Source: Campylobacter jejuni
Lineage (GTDB): Bacteria > Campylobacterota > Campylobacteria > Campylobacterales > Campylobacteraceae
Reading direction: 5' to 3'
NCBI RefSeq assembly: GCF_001457695.1
Contig: NZ_LN831025.1
Coordinates: 1,550,001 to 1,614,000 of the forward strand
Length of the DNA: 64,000 nt
Part shown: piece by piece, positions 9,874 to 19,321 of the stretch
Numbering within the stretch: the first letter of the stretch is position 1
Layout: each line of letters opens with the position of its first letter
Notes under the pieces: generated by a model
What the model was told of the DNA's origin: nothing
Seen by the model: only the letters and a program-made list of their open reading frames with translations
Database searches by the model: none
Translations under genes and position numbers: made by a program

Positions 9874-11976
9874 TTAAAATCTTTTTTTATTCACATCTTC
9901 AAGAATTGCCGCAGCAATTTGATTAACTTCATTTGTTATATTATTGGTAACATTTGCAACTTCGACATTTTCCTTAGTTACAGTTTCAAGTTGTGCTATA
10001 GCATCGTTAATCTGTGTGATTCCTGCTGTTTGTTCTTTTACAGATTCTGCTACTTCATTTACGCTTTGAACAAGTATATTAATATTTGCCTCGATTTCAG
10101 ATAAGGATTTTCCTGTTCTTTCCGCAAGCTGTCTTACCTCATCTGCAACAACTGCAAAACCACGCCCATGTTCTCCAGCACGTGCAGCTTCAATAGCTGC
10201 ATTTAAAGCAAGAAGATTCGTTTGCTCAGCGATATCTTTAATCACATTGACAATATTTTTTATATCATCAGCTTGCGAAGCAACCTCAACTGTTTTTCCA
10301 CTTACATTTTGCATAGAAGAATTAATCTCCTCTACAGCTGCAGCCGATTGTTCTAAAGAACTCGCTTGTGCATTAGAGCCATCAGCAAGTTTTTGCATAG
10401 AATTTTTTAACTCTTCTGACTGATTGGCTAAATCTTTAGCAAAATTTGAAGAAGCTACAAGCATCTTTTTAATTTCTTTACCTAAAATATTAGTTGTAAT
10501 CTCAACTTCGCCTTTAGCATCAAGTACCTCTGTGCTAAAATCAAGCGCTTTATAACTATCAAAAACTCTATTAATTTCATTCATATTAGAACCAATTTTA
10601 CTTTGCAAAACATCAAGCATTCTATTAAGAACATTTTTAAGTTCTACTAATTGAGGGTTTATAGGATTTTTAGTAATTCTTGCAGTTAAATTACCTTTTT
10701 CGATTTCTCTAGCAGTTTGCACCGATTCATCTACAGCATTTTGATCTTGTTCTAAAGATATTTGAATCTTTTCAATATTTTCATTTATGATTCTGCCCAT
10801 TGCTCCTAGCTCATCATTGGCACGAATTTCAATAGCCTTAGGTTCAATTTTTTCATGGTTTAAAAAACGGAAAAATGATTCTAAAGAACTAAGAATCACA
10901 GGCAATCTAGATGCGACAATTTTTCTTACGCAATAATAAACCACTCCTAAAACAATAAAAATAAAAATAAAAGATGCACCAATAATAATTAATTGTAATT
11001 TTTTCAAAGGTTCAAAAACTGAATATTTAGGGGCAGTTACCAAAACCGTCCAAGAACTATCTTGCACTTTAAAACTATTAATCGCAGCATAAGAATCATC
11101 ACCGTCAAAAGCTATATAGTTAAAAACTCCATTTTTTCCTTCACTCATAGCCTTATAAGTCTCTTGTGCACCTTTATTAGGATTGACATCTTTTAAATTT
11201 TTTAAAACCAAATTTTTATTAGGATGAATTGCAACAAGACCATCTGAATTTAAAAGAATTCTTAATTCTCCATTATATTTTTGACTCTTAGGGTCTAAAA
11301 GATAAGTAGCAATAGCCGAAAAATCCAAAGTCATACCGATAACACCTACAACTTGATTTTTTCGATCAAAAATAGGCATAGCAACATTTACAGCATCAAA
11401 ATCTTGACCTTCTAAATTCATCTTAATAGAACGGCCTATATATACTTTATTTTCCCCATATTTTGCTTTTTTTAATATATCTTGCACAACTTGCAGATTA
11501 GCTATTTCATCACTAGCTTGTATTGCTTTTATTCCGCCTTTATTATCCTTTTCTTCATCAGCGTAAAGCATGACAAATTTTCCGCTTTGAGTATTGAAAA
11601 ATTTACTCTCTTCTTTAAAGTATTCTGGCGGATCGATAAGATACAAATAAGTAAAATTAGAATAAGCACTATTATCAAAAGTATTGGTTATAATATTTGT
11701 TATATTATCTATATCTAAATCTTCTTTAGAGGTTGATCTAAACATTTCTGTTAAAGTACCTGAAATACTTTTATTTAAAGCGATCATTTCCCCAAAAATT
11801 CCTTGAGTTTGGGTAGCATATTCTTTCGTGATAGAAGCAAGAATATCTTCTGTATTTTTAGTAATATTTTGACTTACTTGTTTTGTGATTAATGATATTA
11901 AAATAACAAGTCCAATAACAACAACAGTTGCCACAGAAAAAATAAGTTTTAAACCTATATTTAAAGATTTAAACAT
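9874..11976 (-). CDS. tlp1: Methyl-accepting chemotaxis receptor Tlp1 (CcaA-type)
   Basis: 700-residue inner-membrane chemoreceptor. TM1 is at about 10-32, a periplasmic dCache sensor spans about 35-320, TM2 is at about 330-355, and a HAMP-like linker is followed by the cytoplasmic signalling domain with the hairpin tip [20 protein letters not shown]. The order and sequence match Tlp1 (Cj1506c), described as the aspartate receptor of C. jejuni. It lacks a CheR-tethering pentapeptide. The cytoplasmic third is strongly similar to the Tlp at 60.8 kb, while the sensors differ. It is a single-gene transcript with TAGGAG before the ATG and a terminator right behind the stop. Confidence 0.93.
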   Translation of the reverse strand: MFKSLNIGLKLIFSVATVVVIGLVILISLITKQVSQNITKNTEDILASITKEYATQTQGIFGEMIALNKSISGTLTEMFRSTSKEDLDIDNITNIITNTFDNSAYSNFTYLYLIDPPEYFKEESKFFNTQSGKFVMLYADEEKDNKGGIKAIQASDEIANLQVVQDILKKAKYGENKVYIGRSIKMNLEGQDFDAVNVAMPIFDRKNQVVGVIGMTLDFSAIATYLLDPKSQKYNGELRILLNSDGLVAIHPNKNLVLKNLKDVNPNKGAQETYKAMSEGKNGVFNYIAFDGDDSYAAINSFKVQDSSWTVLVTAPKYSVFEPLKKLQLIIIGASFIFIFIVLGVVYYCVRKIVASRLPVILSSLESFFRFLNHEKIEPKAIEIRANDELGAMGRIINENIEKIQISLEQDQNAVDESVQTAREIEKGNLTARITKNPINPQLVELKNVLNRMLDVLQSKIGSNMNEINRVFDSYKALDFSTEVLDAKGEVEITTNILGKEIKKMLVASSNFAKDLANQSEELKNSMQKLADGSNAQASSLEQSAAAVEEINSSMQNVSGKTVEVASQADDIKNIVNVIKDIAEQTNLLALNAAIEAARAGEHGRGFAVVADEVRQLAERTGKSLSEIEANINILVQSVNEVAESVKEQTAGITQINDAIAQLETVTKENVEVANVTNNITNEVNQIAAAILEDVNKKRF

Positions 11977-12088
11977 CTTATAACTCCTAAAAAATAAAAA
12001 ATTTAGATTCTAATTTTAACATATTTTTAAAAAAATAATATTAATTAATTATAAAAATATTATGTATTAGTATTTTTTGATAGAAGAT

Positions 12089-12826
12089 TTATTTTTTTCC
12101 TTTTAAAAACAGTTCTTTAAAGCGTTTATTAGCGTATTCTTCTATATCTTTTTGTAAAATAGAGTAATTTTCCATTAATTCCAAAGCTCTAGGAGTAAGT
12201 TTTGTTCCTGATTCTTTAGAGCGTCCTTGTCTTGTGCTAACTAAGATTTCTTGAGAATTTTTTTGTAAGGTTTGTAAATGCATCCAAGCTTTTTTATAAT
12301 TAATCCCCATAAGTTTAGAAGCATGCAATAAACTACCTGTTTGTCCGATAAGTTCTAAAAGTTCTGTTTTTCCTCGTCCAAAAAGCAAATCTCCATCCGC
12401 ATTTTCAATCCAAGTTTTTGTTCTTACTATAAATTGCTTACCTTTTTTTTCTTTAAAACAACCAAGTTGACAATACTTTACATCAACCTTATAAGCTTTT
12501 AAAGCTGAACGCATACTTTTAAGCCCACAACCTTCTTTAGCAATATCTCTTGCATCTTTACAAAAAATTCTACGCTTTTCATCTAAACTAGGTTCTATTT
12601 TTTTAAGCACTTCGATCTTTGCTTTTTCAAAATCTAAATGTCCAAATTGCCCCAACTCGCAATTATCAATTCTCATGTGATTTTCATCGGCTAATTGTCC
12701 GATTTTTTCTATATTTACATTAAATTTCTTTGCAATTTTAAAAGCTGTACCACAATCTAATTTTTCATTACTATTTAACAATTCTCTCATATATGAGATG
12801 ATTTCTTTTTCTTGATTTTTATCCAT
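12089..12826 (-). CDS. modE: ModE-family molybdate/tungstate-responsive regulator
   Basis: 245 residues from the ATG at 12826, which overlaps the fdhD stop by eight bases (translational coupling). The frame stays open further upstream inside fdhD, but that part is unlikely to be used. The LysR-like winged helix of ModE lies at about residues 150-240 (QTGSLLHASKLMGINYKKAW, then QGRSKESGTKLTPRALELM). No Mop metal-binding domains follow; instead the N-terminal 125 residues hold two related segments, each ending in a CELG- or CQLG-type motif, with additional cysteines. ModE is known in C. jejuni to control molybdate and tungstate uptake genes; a candidate operator is present between tupA and tupB in this window. 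Confidence 0.88.
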   Translation of the reverse strand: MDKNQEKEIISYMRELLNSNEKLDCGTAFKIAKKFNVNIEKIGQLADENHMRIDNCELGQFGHLDFEKAKIEVLKKIEPSLDEKRRIFCKDARDIAKEGCGLKSMRSALKAYKVDVKYCQLGCFKEKKGKQFIVRTKTWIENADGDLLFGRGKTELLELIGQTGSLLHASKLMGINYKKAWMHLQTLQKNSQEILVSTRQGRSKESGTKLTPRALELMENYSILQKDIEEYANKRFKELFLKGKK

Positions 12827-13601
12827 GAATTCTAAATTCTCCACTATAAATATTGATCTTATTTTCTCTAGCAAAACCACAAAGCGTTAAATCAAATTTT
12901 CTTGCTATCATAACTCCTAGACAAGTAGGAGCCGTGCGTGAAACAAGCACTGGAATTTTATGCATAACTGCTTTAGCTACCATTTCAGAACTTAGCCTTC
13001 CACTAACCATTAAAAAACATTGACTTAAATCAACCCCAGCTAAACGCGCTTTTCCTAAAGCTTTATCTATGGTATTATGCTGAGCTATATCTTCACCTAT
13101 AAAAAAAGTTTTCTCATCTACAAAAAGCTTAGCCGTATGTACACAGCCTGTTTTCTCATAAAGCTCGCATTGAGTATAAAAAGTACTCATTTGTTTTAAA
13201 ATTTCATCTTTGCTAAATTTTGCATCAGAACTAATTTTACTCGCTTCAATAGCTTCTGGATCGATATTGGCAGTATGTGCTCTACCGCAACCACTTATAA
13301 CTACACCTTGGGCATTAAGCTTTGCTAAATTTTCTTTATCAATCTTTGCTTTAATATGCACACTCATACCATCATCTTTTGTTTCTATGCTCTCAATATC
13401 GCTTACTTTCGCAATGATATTTTCACTCATTAAATATCCTATTGCTAATGCCTGTTCATCTACAGGAGTTGCCATTAAAGCACCTACTTTTTCATCATTA
13501 ATAAAAATTTCAAGTTTAATTTCACGCACTAAAGTATCATCGCATGTAAAAGATTCATCACCTTTATATTTTAAAATTTGAGTTGTAAATAACGGATCCA
13601 T
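12819..13601 (-). CDS. fdhD: Formate dehydrogenase accessory sulfurtransferase FdhD
   Basis: 260 residues, usual family length. FdhD passes sulfur to the molybdenum/tungsten bis-MGD cofactor before it enters FdhA. Recognisable segments are the N-terminal NDEKVGALMATPVDEQALAIG, the GCGRAH motif near residue 104, TGCVHTAKL near 150, and ISRTAPTCLGV-like LVSRTAPTCLG near 225. It is transcribed from a strong-looking extended -10 promoter, with modE overlapping its 3' end, so cofactor maturation and metal sensing share an mRNA. Confidence 0.95.
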   Translation of the reverse strand: MDPLFTTQILKYKGDESFTCDDTLVREIKLEIFINDEKVGALMATPVDEQALAIGYLMSENIIAKVSDIESIETKDDGMSVHIKAKIDKENLAKLNAQGVVISGCGRAHTANIDPEAIEASKISSDAKFSKDEILKQMSTFYTQCELYEKTGCVHTAKLFVDEKTFFIGEDIAQHNTIDKALGKARLAGVDLSQCFLMVSGRLSSEMVAKAVMHKIPVLVSRTAPTCLGVMIARKFDLTLCGFARENKINIYSGEFRIHG

Positions 13602-13630
13602 ACCTTATCCTTTAAATATCTTTAAATAAT

Positions 13631-13636
13631 ATTATA
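13631..13636 (-). promoter_or_regulatory. Predicted -10 box of fdhD-modE
   Basis: Minus strand TTTTTTTGATATAAT, an upstream T-run plus TG-type extended -10, 30 bases before the fdhD ATG. This is the classic Campylobacter sigma70 arrangement. Confidence 0.6.
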
Positions 13637-13737
13637 TCAAAAAAACATAAATAACAAATTTATATATGGAAAAATAGATTTTAGATTCAACTTATAAAAG
13701 AAAATTCGTTCTATTTATTTCAAAAAAGCTTAAAACT

Positions 13738-13761
13738 ACCGCTATGTAATAACATAGCGGT
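13738..13761 (-). terminator. Hairpin terminator of the fdh operon
   Basis: ACCGCTATGT and ACATAGCGGT make a perfect 10-bp stem around four bases, six bases after the fdhC stop. On the minus strand it is followed by AGTTTTAAGCTTTTTTG. Confidence 0.75.
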
Positions 13762-13767
13762 TAAAGA

Positions 13768-14700
13768 TTAAATTTTTACATTAGGATCATAAGAAAAACT
13801 AGGTTCAATTTGCTTTTTATTGCTTAATTCTTTATACCAATAAGAATGTAAAATATAAACCTCTTCTTCTTCTTTATAACCACTAATCATAGAATGGATA
13901 CTGCCTTTGATTGCAAATACTGCCATATAAATATGCACGCCAAAAAACACTGCACACACTATACCCAAGAAATTATGCACTATAGCTGAAATTCTTAAAA
14001 GTTCAATTTGAGTTAAACCAAAAAGACCTTGAATTGCCGTGGAATTAAAATCAAGAAAATACATAAATCCACCTGTAATTATCATCAAAAATCCACCAAA
14101 TACAGCTATATAATACCAAGATTTTTGACCAAAATTAAACTTACCTGCAGGTACAGGACGTTTTACTTTGCTTAAATAACCACCTACTATCATCATCCAT
14201 CTGATATCATAACTTGCAGGAAGCATTCTTTTAATCCACCATAAAAACATAGGGATTATAGAGATGATAAATAAAATCGTTGCAAAAGCATGTAAATTTT
14301 TACAAACCCTTACAAAAAGTCCGCCTCCAAAAGTCGCCCCAAACATCATCACAAAACCAGTTGGCACTAAAATCACCCAAGAAATTGCCGCGATAAAATG
14401 AAAAAGTCTTTCAAATAATGTAAAAGCATAAATTTTCTTTCCATCGTGTGAAAATTGCTTAGGTCCTATAACCATATAATGCAAAGCAAATGCAGATAAT
14501 ACCGCAATAACAGCGATTAAAGCTATAGTAGCTATATATTCACCTTGCAAAGTTGTCCAAAGTTTGCCAAAAGTATCATAATTTGGGATATTTGTAATAC
14601 GATGAAAATCCCAAATTTGAGTATCTTGTCCCATTCTCTCGCTACCATAAGCAAATAAACTCACTACGCTTAATAAAAGCGTTACAAATACTTTTCTCAT
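13768..14700 (-). CDS. fdhC: Formate dehydrogenase cytochrome b subunit FdhC
   Basis: 310 residues from the ATG at 14700, which overlaps the fdhB stop (ATGA); the frame is open 11 codons further but without a ribosome site. A signal-like N-terminus (FVTLLLSVVSLFAYG) is followed by four or five transmembrane helices with haem-ligand histidines such as ALHYMV, RLFHFIAA, NLHAFAT and HNFLG. The subunit anchors FdhAB in the inner membrane and passes electrons to menaquinone. Last gene of the fdh operon. Confidence 0.93.
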   Translation of the reverse strand: MRKVFVTLLLSVVSLFAYGSERMGQDTQIWDFHRITNIPNYDTFGKLWTTLQGEYIATIALIAVIAVLSAFALHYMVIGPKQFSHDGKKIYAFTLFERLFHFIAAISWVILVPTGFVMMFGATFGGGLFVRVCKNLHAFATILFIISIIPMFLWWIKRMLPASYDIRWMMIVGGYLSKVKRPVPAGKFNFGQKSWYYIAVFGGFLMIITGGFMYFLDFNSTAIQGLFGLTQIELLRISAIVHNFLGIVCAVFFGVHIYMAVFAIKGSIHSMISGYKEEEEVYILHSYWYKELSNKKQIEPSFSYDPNVKI

Positions 14701-15338
14701 AAGCGTTCCTTTCCTGTGTAAGCAATCTTCCATTCCAAACTTTCCGAAGGATTTGGAATGCCATAATTTCTATTCATAAGTCTATTATGATAAATCTCTT
14801 CTATTTTAGAACTTTCACCTACTAAAAGTGCTTTTGTTGAACACATCGCAGCACATACAGGGACTTTTCCTTCTGCGATACGATTTTGACCATAAAGTTC
14901 TCTTTCTTTTTCTGAATTCGTTGCTTCAGGGCCACCTGCACACATAGTACATTTATCCATAATGCCTTTATTTCCAAAAACACTATCTTTTGGAAATTGT
15001 GGTGCACCAAAAGGACAAGCATAAAGACAATATCCACAACCTATGCAAATTTCTTTATCATGCAAAACAATACCATCAGCACGGATGTAAAAACAATCCA
15101 CAGGACAAACGATAGAACAAGGAGCATCATCACAATGCATACAAGAAATAGAAGTTGAAACTTCTTTTCCTTGAATTCCTTCATTTAAAGTAATCACACG
15201 GCGGCGGCGAATATGAATAGGAAGCTCGTGTGCTTCATCACAAGCTATCGCACAACCATTACAATCAATACAACGCTCATTATCACAAAAGAATTTCAAG
15301 CGTTCTTTTTCTAAATTTGCAAAATTTACCTTACTCAT
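14697..15338 (-). CDS. fdhB: Formate dehydrogenase iron-sulfur subunit FdhB
   Basis: 213 residues with four ferredoxin-type cysteine clusters: C23-C33 (CIDCNGCAIAC), C66-C78 (CMHCDDAPCSIVC), C98-C108 (CIGCGYCLYAC) and a last set around CTMCAGG and CAAMCS. Four [4Fe-4S] clusters can relay electrons from FdhA to the cytochrome b subunit. There is no own signal peptide, so it is exported with FdhA via the TAT system. The ATG overlaps the fdhA stop by four bases and its stop overlaps the fdhC start. Confidence 0.95.
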   Translation of the reverse strand: MSKVNFANLEKERLKFFCDNERCIDCNGCAIACDEAHELPIHIRRRRVITLNEGIQGKEVSTSISCMHCDDAPCSIVCPVDCFYIRADGIVLHDKEICIGCGYCLYACPFGAPQFPKDSVFGNKGIMDKCTMCAGGPEATNSEKERELYGQNRIAEGKVPVCAAMCSTKALLVGESSKIEEIYHNRLMNRNYGIPNPSESLEWKIAYTGKERL

Positions 15339-18139
15339 TTTCCATCCTTACTGATTCTACAAAGCCCACCTTTAGTCTCTGGAATCTGACACATGATATC
15401 ATAACCATAATTTGTTACCGTATTAGCACTTTCTCCGCTTGCATAAGGCTTAGTTCCTTCTGGGAAATTGTGCGTTAAATCCACGCCTTGCATAACTCCT
15501 GTAAAATGGAAGGGCAAGAAAATCATGTCTTTTGCCACGCCCGGATTTACTTTCACTCTAACATGAATCTTGGTTCCCTCTGGAGAATGCACCCAAATCC
15601 TATCTCCTGCTTTGATGTTTTGTTCTTTTGCCAGTTCAGGATTGATCTCACAAAACATTTCAGGCGTTAAACGCGTTAGATACATAGACGCTCTATTTTC
15701 CATACCTGCACCATTTAAATTCACAAGCCTTGCAGTTACCAAATTTAGTGGGAATTCTTTAGAATAATCCTTAGCTTGTTGCACAGAAACAAATTTAGTA
15801 TCCACACGATAAAGTGCTTTTTGGTCTTCAAAACTTGGGTATTTTTGCACCAAATCATTTCTTGGAGAGTGCAAAGGTTCACGGTGGAGTGGAATTTTAT
15901 CTTTAAAGGTCCAAACTACAGCTCTAGCTTTAGCATTTCCATAAGGAACTATGCCTTTTTCTATACATTTAGTTGCTATGATATTGCTATCATCATAAGA
16001 CCAAGTTGATCCCATTTTAGCTTTTTCTTCTGCACTTAAAGTGATGCCTAAAACTTTTTCTATATTATCTTTAGTAATTTGCGGATAACCTGTATTAATA
16101 GGCGAATTTAAAGGTGCATTGTTAGCCAGCAAACTTTCTCCTTCATACTCAAGTCCAAAATTGTTTCTAAAGCCCATACCGCCTTTTGCTACTTCAATGT
16201 CGGTATTATAAAGCACAGGAGAACCTGGATGCTTATCACTCCAGCAAGGCCAAGGAAGCCCGTAATACTCGCCCGCAAGTTCGTCTTTTCCTTCTAAAGT
16301 TACCTCATCAAATTTATCCCAATGTAAAGTATGTTTTTTAAGCCTTTGGGGACTCCAGCCATTAAGTCCTATGCTTCTAACTGCTTTTGCAATTTCTCTT
16401 GTTGCATTTTCAGGCCAAACGATCTCACCTTTTTCATCGCGTAAAGTTTTGGTAAAGTCTTCATAAAAGCCTAATTTTTTAGCAAGTTCAAATAAAATTT
16501 CTTGATCTTCCATGCTTTCATAAAGTGGGTCTATAACCTTAAATCTCCATTGCCCACTACGATTTGTAGCCGTTACACTTCCGCTTGTTTCAAACTGTGT
16601 TGCTGCAGGTAAAAGATAAATTCCATCTTTTCTTTCTGCGATAATCCCTGCTTCATTGACAAAAGGATCAGCCAAAACTAAAAGCTCTAAAGCTTCCAAA
16701 CCTTCTTTAACTTTTACTTGTTGTGCAGTCGAAGTGATACCATTTCCCATAACTACCAAAGCTTTTAAAGGTGTTCCTGCATTATCGATAGCATCATTTC
16801 CATCTTTTCCATTTAAAGCTGCTGCCCACCATCTAGCAAGTGAAAGTCCGGTTTTATGCATCCAATCTTTACTTACAAAATTTCCCAAAAGCCACTCATA
16901 ATCCACACCCCAAATTTTGGCATAGTATCTCCAAGTCGCTTCATTTAAAGGATAATAACCAGGTAAATTTTCACTCAAACAAGCCATATCCGAAGCACCT
17001 TGAACATTATCGTGTCCGCGTAAGATATTAACTCCGCCACCAAATTTACCTATATTTCCAAGTACCATTTGCACAATAGGTGCTAAACGTGTATTTGAAG
17101 TTCCTACAGTATGTTGAGTTAAACCCATAGCCCAAATAAGCGTAGTTGGTTTGTTTTTAGCTACTTCGTGAGTGATTTGCACCAAAAGTTCTTTAGAAAT
17201 TCCCGTAACATTTTCTACTTCTTCGGCTGTCCATTTTGCTGCTTCTTCGCGAATTTTATCAATTCCAAAAACTCTTTCATCAAGATATTTTGTATCTTCC
17301 AAGCCTTCATCAAAAATGATTTTTAACATTCCATACATGAAAGCAATGTCAGTTCCTGGACGAATTCTTGCATAAATATCCGCTTTTGCTGCACTTTTTG
17401 TAAATCTAGGATCTACAACGATAAGCTTTGCACCTTTTTCTTTTGCTTTTAAGAAATGTCTAAAACCCACAGGGTGATTTACCGCTGGATTTGCTCCAAT
17501 GATAATGATACATTTACTTCTTTGGATGTCTCCAAGATGGTTTGTCATAGCGCCATAACCAAATGTATTCGCCACACCGGCGACTGTTGCGCTGTGTCAA
17601 ATTCTAGCTTGATGATCTACATTGTTCGTTCCAAAAAATGCTGCAAATTTTCTTATATAATAAGCTTGTTCATTATTAAGTTTTGCAGAACCTAAAAACA
17701 TAACACTTTCAGGATTTTCTTTACGATAAGCAGCTAGTTTTTCTCCGATCTCACTTAAAGCTTGCTCATAACTTATGCGTTTCCATTCTCCATTTTCTTT
17801 TTTCATAGGATATTTTAAACGCACATGTGAACGCACCATATCGATCATATCAGATCCCTTGCAGCAATGTCCACCTGAACTCACAGGATGATCTTGAGCG
17901 ATTTCTTGACGCACCCAAACACCATTTTGCACTTCTGCAATAATCCCACAGCCTACAGAACAGGCTGTACAAACTGTTTTTACTTTTTTACTACCTTCAT
18001 AAGCTTCTTTAAGCTCATCAGCACTCGCTTCTCTTAAAGTTTCACTTCTAGCAAGCAACGGTGTTGCTAGGCTTGAAAGTGCTGCCATTTTAAGAAAAGA
18101 ACGACGCGTAAGCTTGATATTTTCACCTACACTTGACAT
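15335..18139 (-). CDS. fdhA: Formate dehydrogenase catalytic subunit FdhA, selenoprotein (UGA at codon 181)
   Basis: 934 residues when the in-frame TGA at 17599-17597 is read as selenocysteine: the frame reads DHQARI-U-HSATVAG and continues without break to 15335. Sec at this place coordinates Mo or W at the active site; residues before and after fit the family. The N-terminus has a twin-arginine signal (TRRSFLKMAAL, Arg12-Arg13). One [4Fe-4S] site is at Cys57, Cys60, Cys64 and Cys92 or Cys93. The rest is the bis-MGD-binding molybdopterin oxidoreductase body. It oxidises formate in the periplasm as an electron donor. A plain ORF search would split it into a 180-residue and a 746-residue piece. 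It is preceded by a small TAT protein and a TorD-like chaperone. Confidence 0.97.
17570..17582 (-). promoter_or_regulatory. SECIS element of fdhA
   Basis: Fourteen bases after the UGA, CGCC pairs with GGCG around a GGTGT loop. Distance and a GU-containing loop fit bacterial SECIS elements bound by SelB. Judged by eye. Confidence 0.65.
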
Positions 18140-18330
18140 TACTCAGCCTTTATATAATAATTTTCCCAATTAGCACTTCTTTGAAAAAGCACTTCTTTTT
18201 TCTTACTTTTACCTTTAACCAAATCTTTTCTTTCTTCATCTTTAGCTAGAGCTAAAGTTGTGCTACCAAGCACTCCAGCAGCCCCTAAGGCAAAAGCGGA
18301 TTTTTTAAGAAATTCTCTGCGATTTTTCAC
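18139..18330 (-). CDS. Small TAT-signal protein of formate dehydrogenase region
   Basis: 63 residues with twin-arginine signal NRREFLKKSAFALGAAG and a short charged tail ending NWENYYIKAE. It matches the pattern of the small 'formate dehydrogenase region TAT target' family found directly ahead of fdhA in epsilonproteobacteria. The stop codon overlaps the fdhA ATG and the start overlaps the chaperone gene, so it is translated as part of the operon. It could help deliver or anchor FdhAB at the periplasmic side; its function is not established by sequence. Confidence 0.85.
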   Translation of the reverse strand: MKNRREFLKKSAFALGAAGVLGSTTLALAKDEERKDLVKGKSKKKEVLFQRSANWENYYIKAE

Positions 18331-19006
18331 GAGTCCTCCTTTGTTTATTTGCTTCTCTTCTTAAAAATTCTGAACGCGATAGATCGTTTTGCACTTTTTT
18401 AGAATTTATTTTTGCAGGTTTTTCCACTTCAAAGCAAAGTCTTTCAAATTCCATAAAAGCCGATGCAATACTTGCAATTTCCTTATATAAATTCGCATTT
18501 TTATTCATGAAAACATCGCCTAAAAACTCATCAATGCTTTTATTGATCACTTTTTCAAAAAGCTCTTTGGCTAAATCATCTTCATTTTGCCTTAAAAATT
18601 CACTCATCAACAATAAACAAAATCCAACACTATCTTCACTTTCTTTAAAAAATTTTTCATTGCGTCTTATTTTACTTTTGACTAAAATTTGACGCACGCA
18701 AAGTAAAGGATTTGAATTTTCAAAACCTTCTTCTATGTAAGAAAAAGTCGTTGGAATGCTATTTTTAAGACTTAAAAAAAGCAAATCATATTCTTTAAAA
18801 AATGCTTGTATAGAATTTTCATCATCTAAATGCTTAAGCAAGATATCAAAATTTGATTTTAAATTTTCATCAAATAAACATTCTTGCATTGTCTTTAAAT
18901 ACTCTTGTAATTTTGACAATCTTTCTTCAGAAAATGAAAAAACAAAAAGCTCTCCTAGACATTGATAATAAAGACTTCTAGCTAATCTTAATTTTTCCAA
19001 ATCCAT
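18305..19006 (-). CDS. TorD-family chaperone for formate dehydrogenase maturation
   Basis: All-helical protein of 233 residues. ARSLYYQCLGELF, FFKEYDLLFLSL and the later FMEFERLCFEVEKP resemble the TorD/DmsD fold of chaperones that hold molybdoenzymes until the cofactor is loaded and shield their TAT signals. I choose the ATG at 19006 because GGAG lies five bases before it; an ATG at 19018 in frame has no such site. It is the first gene of the fdh operon and overlaps the small TAT gene by 26 bases. Its tail is basic (RREANKQRRTREKS). Substrate is inferred to be FdhA from position. Confidence 0.85.
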   Translation of the reverse strand: MDLEKLRLARSLYYQCLGELFVFSFSEERLSKLQEYLKTMQECLFDENLKSNFDILLKHLDDENSIQAFFKEYDLLFLSLKNSIPTTFSYIEEGFENSNPLLCVRQILVKSKIRRNEKFFKESEDSVGFCLLLMSEFLRQNEDDLAKELFEKVINKSIDEFLGDVFMNKNANLYKEIASIASAFMEFERLCFEVEKPAKINSKKVQNDLSRSEFLRREANKQRRTREKSQRIS

Positions 19007-19018
19007 TAAAGCTCCCAT

Positions 19019-19321
19019 GCATTCAAAATTTTCAAAAATAGCTTTAAATTTTGCTTGAATGAATATTATGCAAAATATACCTAATATTCATTTTAAAGCC
19101 GATTTTTAAATCGATTTATCTTAATACTATTTGATTTAAAAATCACTGAATTTCAATAAAATTCCACAAGGATTTAAAATATTAAAAAATCATACCAAAG
19201 TATTGAAAATTAGATATTTGAGTTGATTTTATATTTGAAAAAATAAAATACTTTGCATAAAATTTACATCTTTGATTCTCTTCCGAGTAAAATTAACATT
19301 TTATGCAAATTATAAATAATA
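19019..19321. promoter_or_regulatory. Upstream region of the fdh operon with repeated TTATGCAAA motif
   Basis: Non-coding, 303 bases. TTTGCATAAAAT (19252-19263) and ATTTTATGCAAA (19298-19309) are a perfect 12-bp inverted repeat separated by 34 bases. A further TTATGCAAA lies at 19066-19074; on the minus strand it reads TTTTGCATAAT, like an extended -10, about 60 bases before the chaperone start. The repeat may be a regulator site or promoter boxes; no gene is seen here. Confidence 0.4.

Noticed and set aside
15488-17695. Several plus-strand open frames of 60-80 codons opposite fdhA
   Set aside because: They lie entirely antisense to a well-supported coding sequence, lack ribosome sites and have no recognisable features.
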